DNA of 64,000 bases from Liolophura sinensis (taxonomy: Eukaryota > Mollusca > Polyplacophora > Chitonida > Chitonidae): contig NC_088306.1 of NCBI RefSeq assembly GCF_032854445.1, positions 25,889,764-25,953,763 on the forward strand, read 5' to 3'. Below are positions 1-11,403 of the stretch, piece by piece. The notes under the pieces were generated by a model. The model saw only the letters and a program-made list of their open reading frames with translations, had not been told where the DNA came from and did no database searches. Each line of letters opens with the position of its first letter. Positions within the stretch are counted from its first letter, which is position 1. Position numbers and translations under genes: made by a program.

Positions 1-270
1 ATAAGTGAAACCTCTTGAGTACAGCAATAAACAACAAAATAAGCAAAGAAACAAAATCTGTTGGACTTAGTAATCCGAAAATCAGAACGTCGTGTGTTTG
101 AAATCAACTCCAGCTCGACCTCACACTTTAGTTCTGTTTTCTATATTTGTCAAGGATGGGTTTGCTCATTTCGATTGTAGCCACCATAAGCTTAGCTGGT
201 GTCACATTGATACGTTGCACTAGGGTAAATAGTTATAAATGTGCCCATTTAATTTGTATTAATTATTTAG

Positions 271-435
271 AAACACCTGGAAGCCCGAAGATTGTCGAGT
301 GGTTTGTCCGTCCGGTGATGATCGGAAAAACTCTGCAGAGCATGGCAGCCATGGAGAGGTTCTTGGCCAATGACTGCCCAGATGTGAACTACACCGTGGT
401 GAGACCGCCCGAACTGCTGGACAAACCAGCCACAG
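271..435 (+). CDS. BLVRB-like / NAD(P)-binding flavin reductase-like protein, penultimate coding exon
   Basis: This internal exon encodes about 55 residues of an atypical short-chain dehydrogenase (NAD(P)H-binding, biliverdin reductase B/flavin reductase type). The family uses NADPH to reduce flavins or biliverdin in the cytosol. Seen: an AG acceptor at 269-270, an open frame containing WFVRPVMIGKTLQ, then FLANDCPDVNYTVVRPPEL and KPATG, and a CAG|GTAACC donor at 435/436. In human BLVRB the matching stretch is 'LKYVAVMPPH...QPLTG', so 'VNYTVVRPP...KPATG' is the equivalent strand and loop. The exon starts with two bases of a split codon and ends after one base (phase 1-1), and it joins the exon at 1252 in frame. 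The Rossmann N-terminal half must lie left of the window. Family assignment is good; the exact orthologue is not established. Confidence 0.85.
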
Positions 436-527
436 GTAACCCGATGAACGACATGTATTTTCCAGACGACTGACCTTTCCTTGGCCATTCTTTGATATTT
501 ACAGAAAGCGTAGTTGGAACTAGACAT

Positions 528-655
528 TATAATTAAGACGTACAGCACAGAGAGTATAGCCAGCGCAGACACGACAGTGTGGTATCTGGCAAGTGAGCGC
601 ACGTTTGCGATGAAATACTGCCATTCGTCAATTTACCTGAGTTAGAGTTAGACAA
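528..655 (+). repeat. Dispersed repeat C copy
   Basis: It starts 'aattaagacgtacagcacag' and continues with a degraded form of the family's 'cagcgacgacagtgtg' block. The family recurs at least fifteen times in the window on both strands. No protein is encoded. Confidence 0.6.
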
Positions 656-988
656 TGACTAATTTGCTTATCACCGTTTGATAATTTACCTGCTCGAAGG
701 TCACTATGTACCAGCCTAACTGATTGGCTGACTGATTAAGTTTTCTCCCGGAACCAGGAATGTTTTAAAGAATACTCTTCATCACTGACTTATATTATTG
801 TCCCTTTGTATGTAGTGAGGGGACGTGCACATTTAGCTGCATGGTTTGATCTCTCCATTTTTAGTAACTCTAGACGTCAGACGTCTAATAAATTGCAAGT
901 AACATTGCTGCCTTCCATTATTTCACTTGATTCTGCTTAAGCCGTGGTGCTAGTGGGCGTGTACTTTGATACCATTCAAGCACTTGTA

Positions 989-1074
989 GGCTTTACCGCC
1001 CCGGTTTCCTCACACTATAATGCTGCCCGCCTCAACGCTCTTGAGTACATCGTAAAACCCCAATCAAATAAACC
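989..1074 (+). repeat. SINE-A 3' fragment
   Basis: It carries 'ggtttcctcacactataatg', then the family's 'ttgagtac...gtaaaac' block and a 'caatcaaataaa' tail. The tRNA-like head is missing. Confidence 0.6.
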
Positions 1075-1251
1075 GTTACACCCCATACACCTTACCTCAC
1101 CAAATACATGACAAACACCCGCCAAGTAGCCAGGGTGAACTCGATTTGAACACGCAACCTGGCTGGATAAAAGCTAAGCGAAGGCGCCATTGGCAGGACA
1201 GAAAAAGAATGGACCTGGTACTAAATTTATTGATATTTCCTTTTATTCCAG

Positions 1252-1397
1252 GAGCAGAGATTAAAACTGAGGATGGACAGTTCATATCGTGCCCGGAAAC
1301 GATACCTAAAATAGCCCGAGGTGACTTGGCAAGGTTCATGCTGGATTGCTTGACAACTGATCAGTGGGATCGAAAAGCCGTAGCCGTTGCTACCTGA
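1252..1397 (+). CDS. BLVRB-like / NAD(P)-binding flavin reductase-like protein, terminal coding exon and stop
   Basis: This is the C-terminal exon of the same gene. A pyrimidine-rich tract ending in TTCCAG (AG 1250-1251) precedes the exon, and its first two bases complete the glycine codon begun at 435. It encodes 47 further residues ending at TGA 1395-1397. The motif ARGDLARFMLDCLTTDQW matches the family's C-terminal helix (human BLVRB has DLGHFMLRCLTTDEYD), and the protein ends AVAVAT. No frameshift or stop is seen, so this part looks functional. The intron is 816 bp and holds a copy of repeat C and a SINE fragment. The nearest AATAAA on this strand is at 2100-2105, about 700 bp downstream; whether it is the real polyadenylation signal is unknown. 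Confidence 0.87.
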
Positions 1398-2796
1398 TTG
1401 GTTTGCTCTCTCACAGCCGTATTTCCGTCGCAAATCTGGCAGCATTCATTGGCTCAGCAGGATGGCATACCGTTTGGCATTCGTGTGATATCATATGATC
1501 GCGTGACCGCAAGTGCATGAGTTTGTTTGTGTTCATTTAGAAATGTTATGTCTTTCTTCGTGGTGGTTTTTGTCATATATATATATATATATGACCCGGA
1601 GTTATGTCAGGACGCCTAACTTTCTTCTAGGTCATGTCGCTGTATCATACATATTTATATATTACTCCTGACCAGATCAAAATCTTTTTTTTTCAAATTA
1701 TTACCTGTCGAGTGGCTCAGTATTTATTTATAATATGCTCTATAGTTTTACAAGACGATGAAGAGACACACAGGGTTTCATTTTATTATTTCTTGACGTG
1801 CATGTGTTTTACACCGTATTCAAAACATTTTACTATATGCCCAGCCACGTATAGAGGGGATACCTGGTCAACTCGCCAAGCATCGGGCGCATCTCCGGAA
1901 GTACCGGTAGGATACCGTTGGCCAAAGAGCCAGCGAAAGCTGGATACGAACAGGCGACTTTATTGGGCCAGGGGTAACGCCACAATCCAGAGGTGACGGT
2001 GCATGTGTTTGTGTGTGTTCATGGTTGTTTTTTTTATGGTGTAGGATCGATGATAAATTATTTTAGTGCTATTTTAAAATGAAAATATGTCGATAGGCAA
2101 ATAAATATTATACATTGGAAATTTGTTTTCATAATTTATTTCCATAAACATCTGTAGTCGTATATCCTGACAGTATTACAGCTATCCTCATTTAGAATGT
2201 TCACATTTAGTGTATAGCAGAGATTGTAGTGCGGAAAACTGACCGCTCCAGGTTTCGAACCACGTAACTGATCGTCAGCAATACTTGTCTATGCCGTCTA
2301 TACCACCTTCTAAATGACATGCGCCAGCCCGTGTGTGGGATGGGTCAGTGTATGTATACTGTGACCGGTAAAACGTTATGCCTGGTGTCGTGGGAAATCA
2401 TCATTTTACAGTGAGGCAGCATTATATATATGTCTGCATTGAGACGGATTAAGTAGCGTATGCGTAGGACAAAAATAATATTGAAAACATGTCTTAAACT
2501 CTGAACAAAGTGAAAAATAATCACACTCACCAACTTGCTGACTTTACATTCGCATTGGCTTTCTTTTTTTAAAATTTTATTAGAAAATTCGAATATCGTT
2601 TCGTGGTTGTTTAACGGCTTACTCAGCGATTAATCACGTATCATGCCGGTCAATTTTGGGAATATAGAAGAAGCCGGAGTGCCAAGAGTAAAGCAACCAA
2701 CATTTGGCAAGTTACTGACCAACGTTTCCGTATCTGAAGTACAGATTAGTACGTCATATTTATATATGAAATCAGATCTTCAAGCAACGATATTCT
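1398..2796. other. Intergenic, no gene seen
   Basis: AT-rich sequence downstream of the BLVRB-like gene, with a short (TA)n near 1576-1592. Short reading frames here show no recognizable domain, splice context or codon pattern. AATAAA at 2100 is a possible poly(A) signal. Confidence 0.5.
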
Positions 2797-2905
2797 CCCG
2801 GGCTCTGCCCGGTTTCCTCCCACCATAATGCTAGCCGCCGTCGTATAAGTGAAATGTTCTTGAGTACGGCGTAAAACACCAGTCAAATAAATAAAGTGAT
2901 TTTAT
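2797..2905 (+). repeat. SINE-A 3' half
   Basis: It contains 'cccgggctctgcccggtttc', 'gccgccgtcgtataagtgaa' and 'ttgagtacggcgtaaaacac', followed by an A/T-rich tail. It is a 5'-truncated copy, as is usual for LINE-mobilized SINEs. Confidence 0.75.
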
Positions 2906-3725
2906 ATTAAATAAAAAAATAAAATAAATCAAGCAACGATAAAGAATAGGTATAGGGTTCTTTTGCCAACGGTATCCTACGGGTATTACCTAGGTAATAT
3001 GGACAGAGCGTGAAGAATCTGGCACTTTTCTTCACGATTGTAACTAATTCCACTTAACACGTACCAAGGGATGTGTACCGTGTCATCGTGTTGAAACATT
3101 TCGCCACATTTGATGTATGAATGGTTAAGCGCATCTGGGAAGTATAGTTTATTATCGACAACTTACATACCATCATTGTATACATAAGTTTCAGCCGAGA
3201 AGTAAACGGGGAAAAACGGATTAGAATTTTCGTAGTTGTGTAATTTAGGAGACTGGCACAATAATATCCGAAACACCAATATGAACTTGAAACAGGGTGT
3301 TAATGTCACACAAAAATTCCTGAGAGTTTATCTGGCTATGCTGGAATGTGTTACATCTTAATCCAATCAACACTCCCTTTCTCTTAATAATGGTTGTTAA
3401 TAATAATTCGGCTTGCCCATATAAGCTGTTGGTACGTTATAATCGTCGGATGCCTGCTTGATCAGAGAAAACAAGGGAGACAACTGCGATTGAAACCTTA
3501 GCTTGGAACGGCTTCTACCTGGCACGAAAATTGCATTTTACGCGTTAAAACGTGTGGTTTAACTTCAGGCGTCGTAACATTAAACATTCGTATCCCATTC
3601 GTCAACCATAAAAGAGGTTATATGTCGCATGGCAAATTTTCAAAATAACGTTCGACACAAAGCACCAATAGACAAAGAACGCCTGCGAAAAATTCTGTGA
3701 AGAGAAATATTCAACCGTTTTATTT

Positions 3726-3875
3726 CTTTATTTGATTGGTGTTTTTTCGCCGTACTCAACAATATTTCACTTTTACGACGGCGGCTATCATGATGCTGAG
3801 ACCATCCACAAGTTGCTGATAGACAATCCTACGCACGGCGGTAGAGAGAGCCAGCATGAGCTGGACTTTGAACGG
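3726..3875 (-). repeat. SINE-A, reverse orientation
   Basis: The reverse complement of the SINE body is seen: 'ttgattggtg', then 'cgccgtactcaacaatattt', and later 'gccagcatgagctggac'. A reading frame across it is only the SINE. Confidence 0.7.
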
Positions 3876-4349
3876 TTTTCTATGATGCCGGAAAAATACA
3901 AAGGTTTGTTTAGGCCTGTTGTTTTAATAAATGTCCAAAGTAGAAATCATGATAATATTTATGTTGTCTGTTACCAAAATAATATCTCTCATTTGCGTTT
4001 TGATTAAAGATATTCATGTCCTACAGGATGCATAGACAACTATAGCCGCGGGTTAATTACACTCCAAAAATTAATCTGTTGATTTTAACAAAAAGTCTGC
4101 AATCTGAGTAATGCTGGAATGTATTCTGTTATGATAACATAATATTCTTTCATATTCAGGATAATATTTTGTCAGTGTAATAGAATCTTTATGTTTGAAT
4201 TAATAGAATATTGGTATTATATTGAACAGAAAACTCTGTTGTGGCAATAACAGAGGTAAATTGACAAAAGGCCAGATTTCACAGTTTACGATTGACCATC
4301 ACTGCTCTGCCTTTCAAAAAGCAATCGCAATTAACATCACTGCATTTAG

Positions 4350-4500
4350 TTTACCTGTTTACCTAATTTTGCTTAATCCATGATGTTTGAGGGTAAAAGC
4401 TGCACAATTTAAGCATTTACATGAACAGATAATTAAAAGCCTAACTATATTGGGGTCGGAATTCACCGGTTGGGTGTGACCATTTGCACACTGTCCGCAC
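4350..4500 (-). repeat. Dispersed repeat C copy
   Basis: Reverse-orientation, degraded copy: 'tttacctaattttgcttaat', 'catttacatgaacag', 'caccggttgggtgtgaccat'. It lies directly before a SINE-B insertion. Confidence 0.55.
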
Positions 4501-4518
4501 TAGATTTATTTGTTTAAC

Positions 4519-4875
4519 CGGCCCCTATAGCACAATTGATAGAGCTTCCGCTTCAGGACCCTGGAGATCCTGGGTCAATCCTGGGTCGAGTCACACGTAA
4601 AACCTTAAAATACGAAGTTGTAACTCCCTCGCTTGGCTTTCAGTATGAAGGGGAAAGCGCAGCGACTGGTTGACCCGTATCACTATGATGGCTCGGGCGG
4701 TCCGACTTACTTCCCTTCGGTAAGGCGTCTCAGTGAAGCAGCACTCGATAAAAGAACGGTGGAGATCGTTACATTACATGCACTCTAAGGATTCCTTCGC
4801 CGTTACATGACTGAAAAATTGTTAAGTACGACGTTAAACCCCATACACTTACGCACTCACTCACTCACTCACATT
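4519..4875 (+). repeat. SINE-B, full-length tRNA-derived SINE
   Basis: This ~355-bp element has a tRNA-like head. Box A-like 'tagcacaattgatagagc' starts about 4528 and box B-like 'gggtcgagtc' lies near 4582. The middle contains 'gttgacccgtatcactatga', and the end is 'gtacgacgttaaacccc' followed by (CACT)n. Two more copies occur at 49.4 and 63.85 kb, and a bare tail sits at 23.56 kb. It is non-coding and presumably mobilized by a LINE reverse transcriptase. Confidence 0.8.
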
Positions 4876-5441
4876 TGTTTAAATGTAGTATTTGTATATG
4901 TAATCCTTGAAATGTCAATATGTTTTGTGATTTATCTGATGCGGTGCTCAAGGAGTATTGGTTTTAGCCAAATAACATACACATTGTTGGTGAAATCGAC
5001 CTAACAATGGTTAAAGGGAGAATATCAGAGGACTTGGATTGTGCTGGGAGACGGTGATAATAAATAAATAAATGAATAAATATTGCTTCAAACAATGTCA
5101 GAGGATGTAAGTAATCCTTAATGAATTATGTGTCACTAGGTTCAATCTATTATTGCCTTATAAAACGGGTGTGCAAGAAATTCGAACACACTATAGTTAA
5201 AATGCTTTCCTCCAGGAAACTCAACAACTGTAAACTGACTTTTTACAGCAGAACCACAATTTGAGTTCTTTCCTGTTCTGAGTTTGGCTTTATTAGGACT
5301 TATAATTTGTGACTTAAGTCTTGGGTTGCTTGAGGGCTCAACACTTAAATCGGCCCAGTACGTTGTGTAACAGACAACATCGTATTCCGATTCTCCATGG
5401 ACATGCCACACATTCCAGAACTGTATAATATAATAAATGAA

Positions 5442-5746
5442 GTACAGCATAGAGAGTAAATCCAGAGCAGCGACGACAGCGTGACAGACGCACAGCACAG
5501 AGAGTAAAACTAGAACAGCGACGACAGCGTGACAGACGCACAGCACAGAGAGTAAAACCAGAACAGCGACGACAGAGTGACAGACGCACAGCACAGAGAG
5601 TAAAACTAGAACAGCGACGACAGCGTGACAGACGCACAGCACAGAGAGTAAAACCAGAACAGCGACGACAGCGTGACAGACGCACAGCACAGAGAGTAAA
5701 ACCAGAACAGCGACGACAGAGTGACAGACGCACAGCACAGAGAGTA
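5442..5746. repeat. 48-bp minisatellite derived from repeat C end
   Basis: About 6.3 copies of a 48-bp unit ('cacagcacagagagtaaaac', then 'gaacagcgacgacag'). The unit is the terminal block of dispersed repeat C, and more of a reverse-orientation repeat C follows at 5747-5835. Because 48 is a multiple of three, all copies stay open in two minus frames and give artificial hydrophobic or Cys/Arg-rich repeat proteins. Confidence 0.85.
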
Positions 5747-5835
5747 TTTTTGTTTACCTAATTCTGTTTCGCTCATGGTGCTACGGAATGTGTAAGGTGC
5801 TACAATTTAGGCATTTACGTGAATATTTAGCTTAA
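5747..5835 (-). repeat. Dispersed repeat C remainder flanking the 48-bp array
   Basis: The block 'tttacctaattctgtttcgc', then 'atttaggcatttacgtgaa', is the inner part of repeat C. It is continuous with the array on its left. Confidence 0.55.
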
Positions 5836-5837
5836 AC

Positions 5838-6055
5838 GCGATGCAATGATCCAGGGGCCTCTCACCAAGAGTCGTCGCTGTGAGTTCAGGTCCAGCTCAT
5901 GCTGGCTTCCTCTCCAGGCGTGCATAGGAAGGTCTGCCAGCAACCCGTTGATGGTCGTGGTTCTGGACGGGTTTAGTGGCACCACAATGCTGCCCGCCGT
6001 CGTATAAGTGAAATATTCTTGAGTACGGCGTAAAACACCATTCAAATGAATAAAT
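5838..6055 (+). repeat. SINE-A, nearly full length
   Basis: Box B-like 'gtgagttcaggtccagctca' at about 5879, body 'gctggcttcctctccagg', and end 'ttgagtacggcgtaaaacac' with an AAATGAATAAA tail. Confidence 0.8.
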
Positions 6056-6399
6056 ATATTGTATCTGTCGGTTTTTACTCGGGTTTGTTTTTAGGCGTAG
6101 GGACTAGACTTAGACTTAGTCCCACCTCTCCAACGTTCTTCAACTAATGGCTGTTTTGACAGCTTTCATAATCTGACCATAAACAGAACCACAATATTCG
6201 GTGTATGATGAGACCTGATAAAGCCGATTTAACCTTCTGAAATGACACAAAAAAACGCTTCTTAAAAATCATTTACATACTTTTATATCCCCAACATAAC
6301 TTATAAAAACGCTTCTCTCTGCTAGTGAATTTTTTTGTATTCAATTTTGTCATTTTGTACGGAACCATAAAACGGATATTTGAAGTAAGTAATATATTT

Positions 6400-6855
6400 A
6401 AGTAGACAGAAGAAGTCAGATTTGTGAATGAGGAAACCCTTGTGCCTCGTCCACACTTAGGGTACTTTGGTACATAGCGGAGGTGAAATTAGCGAATGGA
6501 GTAATAGCTGAGCCTCATCCAGGCTTAGTAAGCTTAGGTGCACAGCAGAGGTCAGATTAGCGATTGGGGAAAACGCTGAGCCTCGTTGAAAATATTTGTA
6601 GGTACACAACAGCGGTCAGAGTTGTGAATGAGGAAACCGCTGTGCCTCGTCCACACTTAGTATATTTGGACACACAACAGAGGTCAGATTTATGAATGAG
6701 GAAACCGATGTGCCTCCTTCAGACTTAGTATATTTAAGTACACAGCAGAAATCAGATTTGAGAAAGAGGAAACCTCTGCACCTGACCAACATGTGGTACA
6801 AAACAGTTCATTAATAAACCTGCAAATAAGGAAACCGTTGTAACTCTTCTAGACC
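6400..6855. repeat. ~68-70-bp degenerate tandem repeat
   Basis: About six diverged units, each carrying 'gtcagatt(t)gtgaatgagg' and 'gtgcctcgtccacacttag'. Divergence between units suggests an old array. No coding is supported. Confidence 0.75.
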
Positions 6856-6942
6856 GTACACGAGTTAATTTGCGGTACTAAAACACAGCCGCATCCATTT
6901 TAATTTGTTTTCTCAGATAGATAAAACAAAAACACAATACTG

Positions 6943-7065
6943 CGGATGGTCGTGGGTTTCCCTCGGTTGGTTTCGGGTTTCCTTCCATCATAATTCTGGC
7001 TGTCGTACAAGTGAAATATTCTTGAGTACCGCCTAAAACACCAATCAATTAAACAAATACATAAA
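6943..7065 (+). repeat. SINE-A 3' half
   Basis: 'gcggatggtcgtgggtttcc', 'ttgagtaccgcctaaaacac', then an AT-rich tail. The copy is 5'-truncated. Confidence 0.7.
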
Positions 7066-8049
7066 TAAATTAAAAGCAAAGCAATTTAAAAAATGATATA
7101 CCGGACAAGCGCTTTTTTTGAACAAATGTTTATTATCCCGATCTGATGAAGTAAAAACAGAGGCAGCGTTAAATAGGCATGGTTGTTTAAATAGGTTATG
7201 TTCAGCCCAAATTGTGAGATACAGTGAAATGCGGTTTGCATAGTTTTGTACACGAGATGGCACCGTTATAAAACTGACATATGAAACTCTCCCATGCAAG
7301 ATGTTGAAAAATATTTTGTGAGCTATAAAGATCATGTCAACTGATTTTCATATTTAATACGAGTTAATGCTTAACAGTAGAAGATAACAAACAATGAATG
7401 AACAATATTAAGTTCAAAGTGGCTGAAATGTGCAAAACGTGAAAAGCGCAAAAAATAGAGTGTTTCTTAATATGACTGATATCAATGTGTTGTATATGCA
7501 TTTATATATTATAGAGACGCTATGACATTGCCTTCCTGTGTGCAAATGAAAGTACACGTTGTTGACTGCAACGCAATGTACGCAACACGGTTCACTCGAT
7601 GCAACGCTCACATGGACTGCAACAACGTTGGATCGCTTGGAAACGTAATTAAGGCAACATTGTTGAAGATTGTCAAAAACAAAAAAATAACAACTAGCGA
7701 TAAAATATAAGCATTACGCCTAGTTTCCAATACATGCCACATGCCACAATACAACTCCAAAAACAACAACAACAAATCACGCAGTCATTTGACTACGATT
7801 TGATTCTACGCTGTAGGCGTAGGCAGTTCCCACAAGACGCTATGTTTGGTATGTATAAATATTGTTCTGAACAATGGCGCCGTGCATGGCTTGTAGCTGT
7901 GATTGATGTTGTCCAATCTACTGGATGCTGGGTTTAACTCATATCCGAGTACATACAGCAATTATAAGGGCTCGACTCACCGCAATAACCGCAACAAAAT
8001 TTTTATTCACTAAGTTCAATCTTCCTCAGAACTGCTCCTTTAAGGCTCT
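7066..8049. other. Intergenic, no gene seen
   Basis: AT-rich unique sequence with several short frames on both strands. None has domain-like composition or credible splice sites. Confidence 0.45.
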
Positions 8050-9008
8050 GCCTAAAATCCAGCAGACCTGCATGTTCGCAATGTTTTTATCTACTTTCTG
8101 TGTAACGTTACAAGAGTTACCTACCTAAAATCCAGCAGACCTGCATGTTCGCAATGTTTTTATCTACTTTCTGTGTAACGTTACAAGAGTTACCTACCAA
8201 AAATCCAGCAGACCTGCATGTTGGCAATGTTTTTATCTACTTTCTGTGTAACGTTACAAGAGTTACCTACCAAAAATCCAGCAGACGTGCATGTTGGCAA
8301 TGTTTTTATCTACTTTCTGTGTAACGTTACAAGAGTTAACTACCAAAAATCCAGCAGACGTGCATGTTGGCAATGTTTTTATCTACTTTCTGTGTAACGT
8401 TACAAGAGTTACCTACCTAAAATCCAGCAGACCTGCATGTTCGCAATGTTTTTATCTACTTTCTGTGTAACGTTACAAGAGTTACCTACCTAAAATCCAG
8501 CAGACCTGCATGTTCGCAATGTTTTTATCTACTTTCTGTGTAACGTTACAAGAGTTACCTACCAAAAATCCAGCAGACCTGCATGTTCGCAATGTTTTTA
8601 TCTACTTTCTGTGTAACGTTACAAGAGTTACCTACCTAAAATCCAGCAGAGCTGCATGTTGGCAATGTTTTTATCTACTTTCTGTGTAACGTTACAAGAG
8701 TTACTTACCAAAAATCCAGCAGACCTGCATGTTGGCAATGTTTTTATCTACTTTCTGTGTAACGTTACAAGAGTTACCTACCAAAAATCCAGCAGACCTG
8801 CATGTTGGCAATGTTTTTATCTACTTTCTGTGTAACGTTACAAGAGTTACTTACCAAAAATCCAGCAGACCTGCATGTTGGCAATGTTTTTATCTACTTT
8901 TTTCATCTACTTTTTATCTACTTTTATCTAACATTACAGAAGTTACCTACCAAAAATGCTGCAGATATTTTTTTTTACCTACTTTCTGTGCACGGTATCA
9001 GGAGTTAA
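8050..9008. repeat. 73-bp minisatellite
   Basis: About 12 copies of a 73-bp unit ('aaatccagcagacctgcatg', 'tttttatctactttctgtgt', 'aacgttacaagagttaccta'). Successive 'aaaatcc' starts at 8054, 8127 and 8200 fix the period. Copies alternate between 'gttcgcaatg' and 'gttggcaatg' variants. The right end (8890-9008) decays into 'atctactttt' repeats. The period is not a multiple of three, so reading frames through it are artefacts. Confidence 0.92.
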
Positions 9009-11403
9009 GTACTCTCCATGACACGAACTGAAATAGCTTTGTTAACACTTATTCTGACTACAAAGCGCATGCGTCCAGAGCCATATCAGTCATGGAGAGA
9101 AATTGCTCTTTACTTAGCATGGTCTTTAGCTCAAGCAAAACTACTGCTTTTAGACAGGAATTGAGGTGAAAAAAATAGCATGAAAGTTTGACTCAACTGT
9201 TATACATTAAATTACATTCAGAAAATACATTCTTTTGGTGTCATGCCACTACCACAAATCTAGTTATACGTTCTGTTTCCACGTCTGCAGTATTCAAATC
9301 CATCTTTATGGTATCTATGTGTTGTTACCTTCTGTTCGCTACCTGCTTGTGTTGATAACACAATAATATGGAAACTGCTGTCTGCTTCAAATCGGCCAAC
9401 TTAATATGGCCATATGATCCAGTAAAACGCAATATTAGGCAATTTGATAGCCTTAGTCACTGGATGTGTTAAGAGCACTGGAATCTTTATCTGATTGTGT
9501 TTGGATATAGTCAGTGGTGTTAACTGAATCTATACGTCGGAACAGACAGAACGAGAGGTTCCGGGTCAATAATCTCAAGATCAGTTCCCAAAAGGAGACT
9601 GAATCTGACTGGATGACTTATGTCTGTTCCATAAGTGACTTCATCAGCTGACACTACATAAGAATACAGCCTTGAGAGTAAAACCAGAGAAGCAATGAGA
9701 GTATGATAGGCGGAAAATGGTCACCCGCAACCAGTGGAATCCAAATCAGTTTACCCCAGATAGAGGTTTATTTTAACTGTTCATATAAATGTTTAAATGG
9801 CAGTTTAAATAACAATTGTGTAGAAAAATATCTGGAGAGATATTAATTGCAAGCCTACTCACGTCTAAGTAGATTATTATTTGAAAATATAATTTTATCT
9901 ATCCATGTTAAGAATAGTAAATATACTTCGCACTTGAACATTTAAAGCATATCCAAAATTATCTGGGAATAACTTTAAAAATGTGAAATTCGGCCACAAG
10001 CCGATAAAACGCGTTTTTCTCTTGCGTGACGCCCCAAAACTGTTGAAGTGACTCACTCGTTTATGAATGAAACAACTGAGAGAATGTTAAGTGTGTAGAA
10101 AAAAAATGAACAAAAGCGTGTTAATTAAATACTTGTCATTTCTTGCCGTTCAGGTTGGCAAAAAGCTGTTACTCATTTTTTTTGTACTTGCCTTATTTCC
10201 TTAAATGTGACTAGTAGACTGAAACAAGGTGAAAATACGAGTGGTGGTTGCAGTGCAAGAGAAACATGATGGACAGCAAAGCAAAATTATCAAAGTGCCA
10301 CCCAACCTGGTGAACCTTAGACATTTGCCGCTAGGCGGCGCTTCAATCAGTCCCAGGAGAGAGATGATACGAAGCAAATTCGATTAGTTAATGGATCAAG
10401 TGAGCTTATAGTACCAACTCCCACGAGTCAGTGGGCACAAACAGTACTATAGTATCCACGGACGTCTCTATGTCGTCATCGTTTGCTAGCATGACTGTTC
10501 AGCCCCCGCGCTAGGAACCCAGAGGTGCTCAGACTGGCGGATTCAATTGTTCGGCTGGTCTGTAACCAAATTTTGCACAGCAACAATCAACGAAACCCTG
10601 TGTCCCAAAAGATCGTGGAAACCAGACAGAGAGGGGACATTGTGCCTCGGAAGGCTCTGTCCACTAACCGCTATGATATTTTGGCTTTTTGAAACATAAG
10701 TATGTCTGGCATTTGCGATGCCCGGCATAGCCCATGGCTAGGACGCACAATATTTAAATCTTGTTACAGAACTGCTATAATTGTCTGAGTGACGGGCATT
10801 ATTAAAGAGCTTGCAACAGCCATCACCGTAACCGTCATGTATATGCATACCTATGCGAACCGAATGTTGTTTCAAACATTTAAACTGTTTGTTTCCACAA
10901 TATTATTTCCTATCGTCCACAACAAGTCATGTTTCACACTTCGATCAAAGTTGCTTATGTAGAACCTACTTGAACTGCCTATTAATTAAGGAGTGAATCA
11001 CTGTTATCTTGGGTACGGGCTAGAATACACAGGCCATTTTGCAAGCATATAGGTCTACAGTATATCGCTGGTTAAAACTATCTTGATCACTTTACAAGGA
11101 TGCCCACATTTTCTAAAAATTTTTTCTTACAATATGTAAGGTATAAAGACCATAACGTATGGACTAAAGGGAGCAAATGGTTCATGTAATATCTTATCCA
11201 GGGTTGAAAGCATTAGCAACTGTATGATTCATTTGTATCACAAAGATAATTTGAAAGTCACATTTATAGTCGATGATACTGTACCATGCAGTACGTACCA
11301 CACTTAGGCACGGTATAGTCTTCCACATCTATGCGACCGACTGAAGTTTCCTCATTGTAAATACGAAACTACGGTGCAATTCACAAAATGACATGACTGC
11401 CAA
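9009..11403. other. Intergenic region 3' of the minus-strand DUF1647-like gene
   Basis: Mostly unique AT-rich DNA with a repeat C copy (9668-9806). It presumably contains the 3' UTR of the minus-strand gene ending at 11404, but no convincing polyadenylation signal was fixed. No other gene is seen. Confidence 0.45.
9668..9806 (+). repeat. Dispersed repeat C copy
   Basis: 'gagagtaaaaccagagaagc', 'aaatggtcacccgcaaccag', then 'ttttaactgttcatataaat'. Forward orientation, moderately diverged. Confidence 0.65.

Larger units (their letters stand above)
436..1251 (+). other. Intron of the BLVRB-like gene
   Basis: The 816-bp phase-1 intron has GT at 436-437 and AG at 1250-1251. It contains a dispersed repeat C copy (about 528-655) and a 3' SINE-A fragment (about 989-1074). 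No further coding is seen. Confidence 0.8.

Noticed and set aside
5142-5738. 198-residue minus-strand frame of repeated 'VLCVCHAVVAVLVLLS'-like units, which looks like a multi-pass membrane protein
   Set aside because: It is the 48-bp minisatellite read in a frame kept open by a period divisible by three. Units match repeat C DNA, and the downstream part has no domain.
8729-9031. Repeated 'MLAMFLSTFCVTLQELPT' frames
   Set aside because: 73-bp minisatellite; the period is not a multiple of three, so frames only survive by chance.
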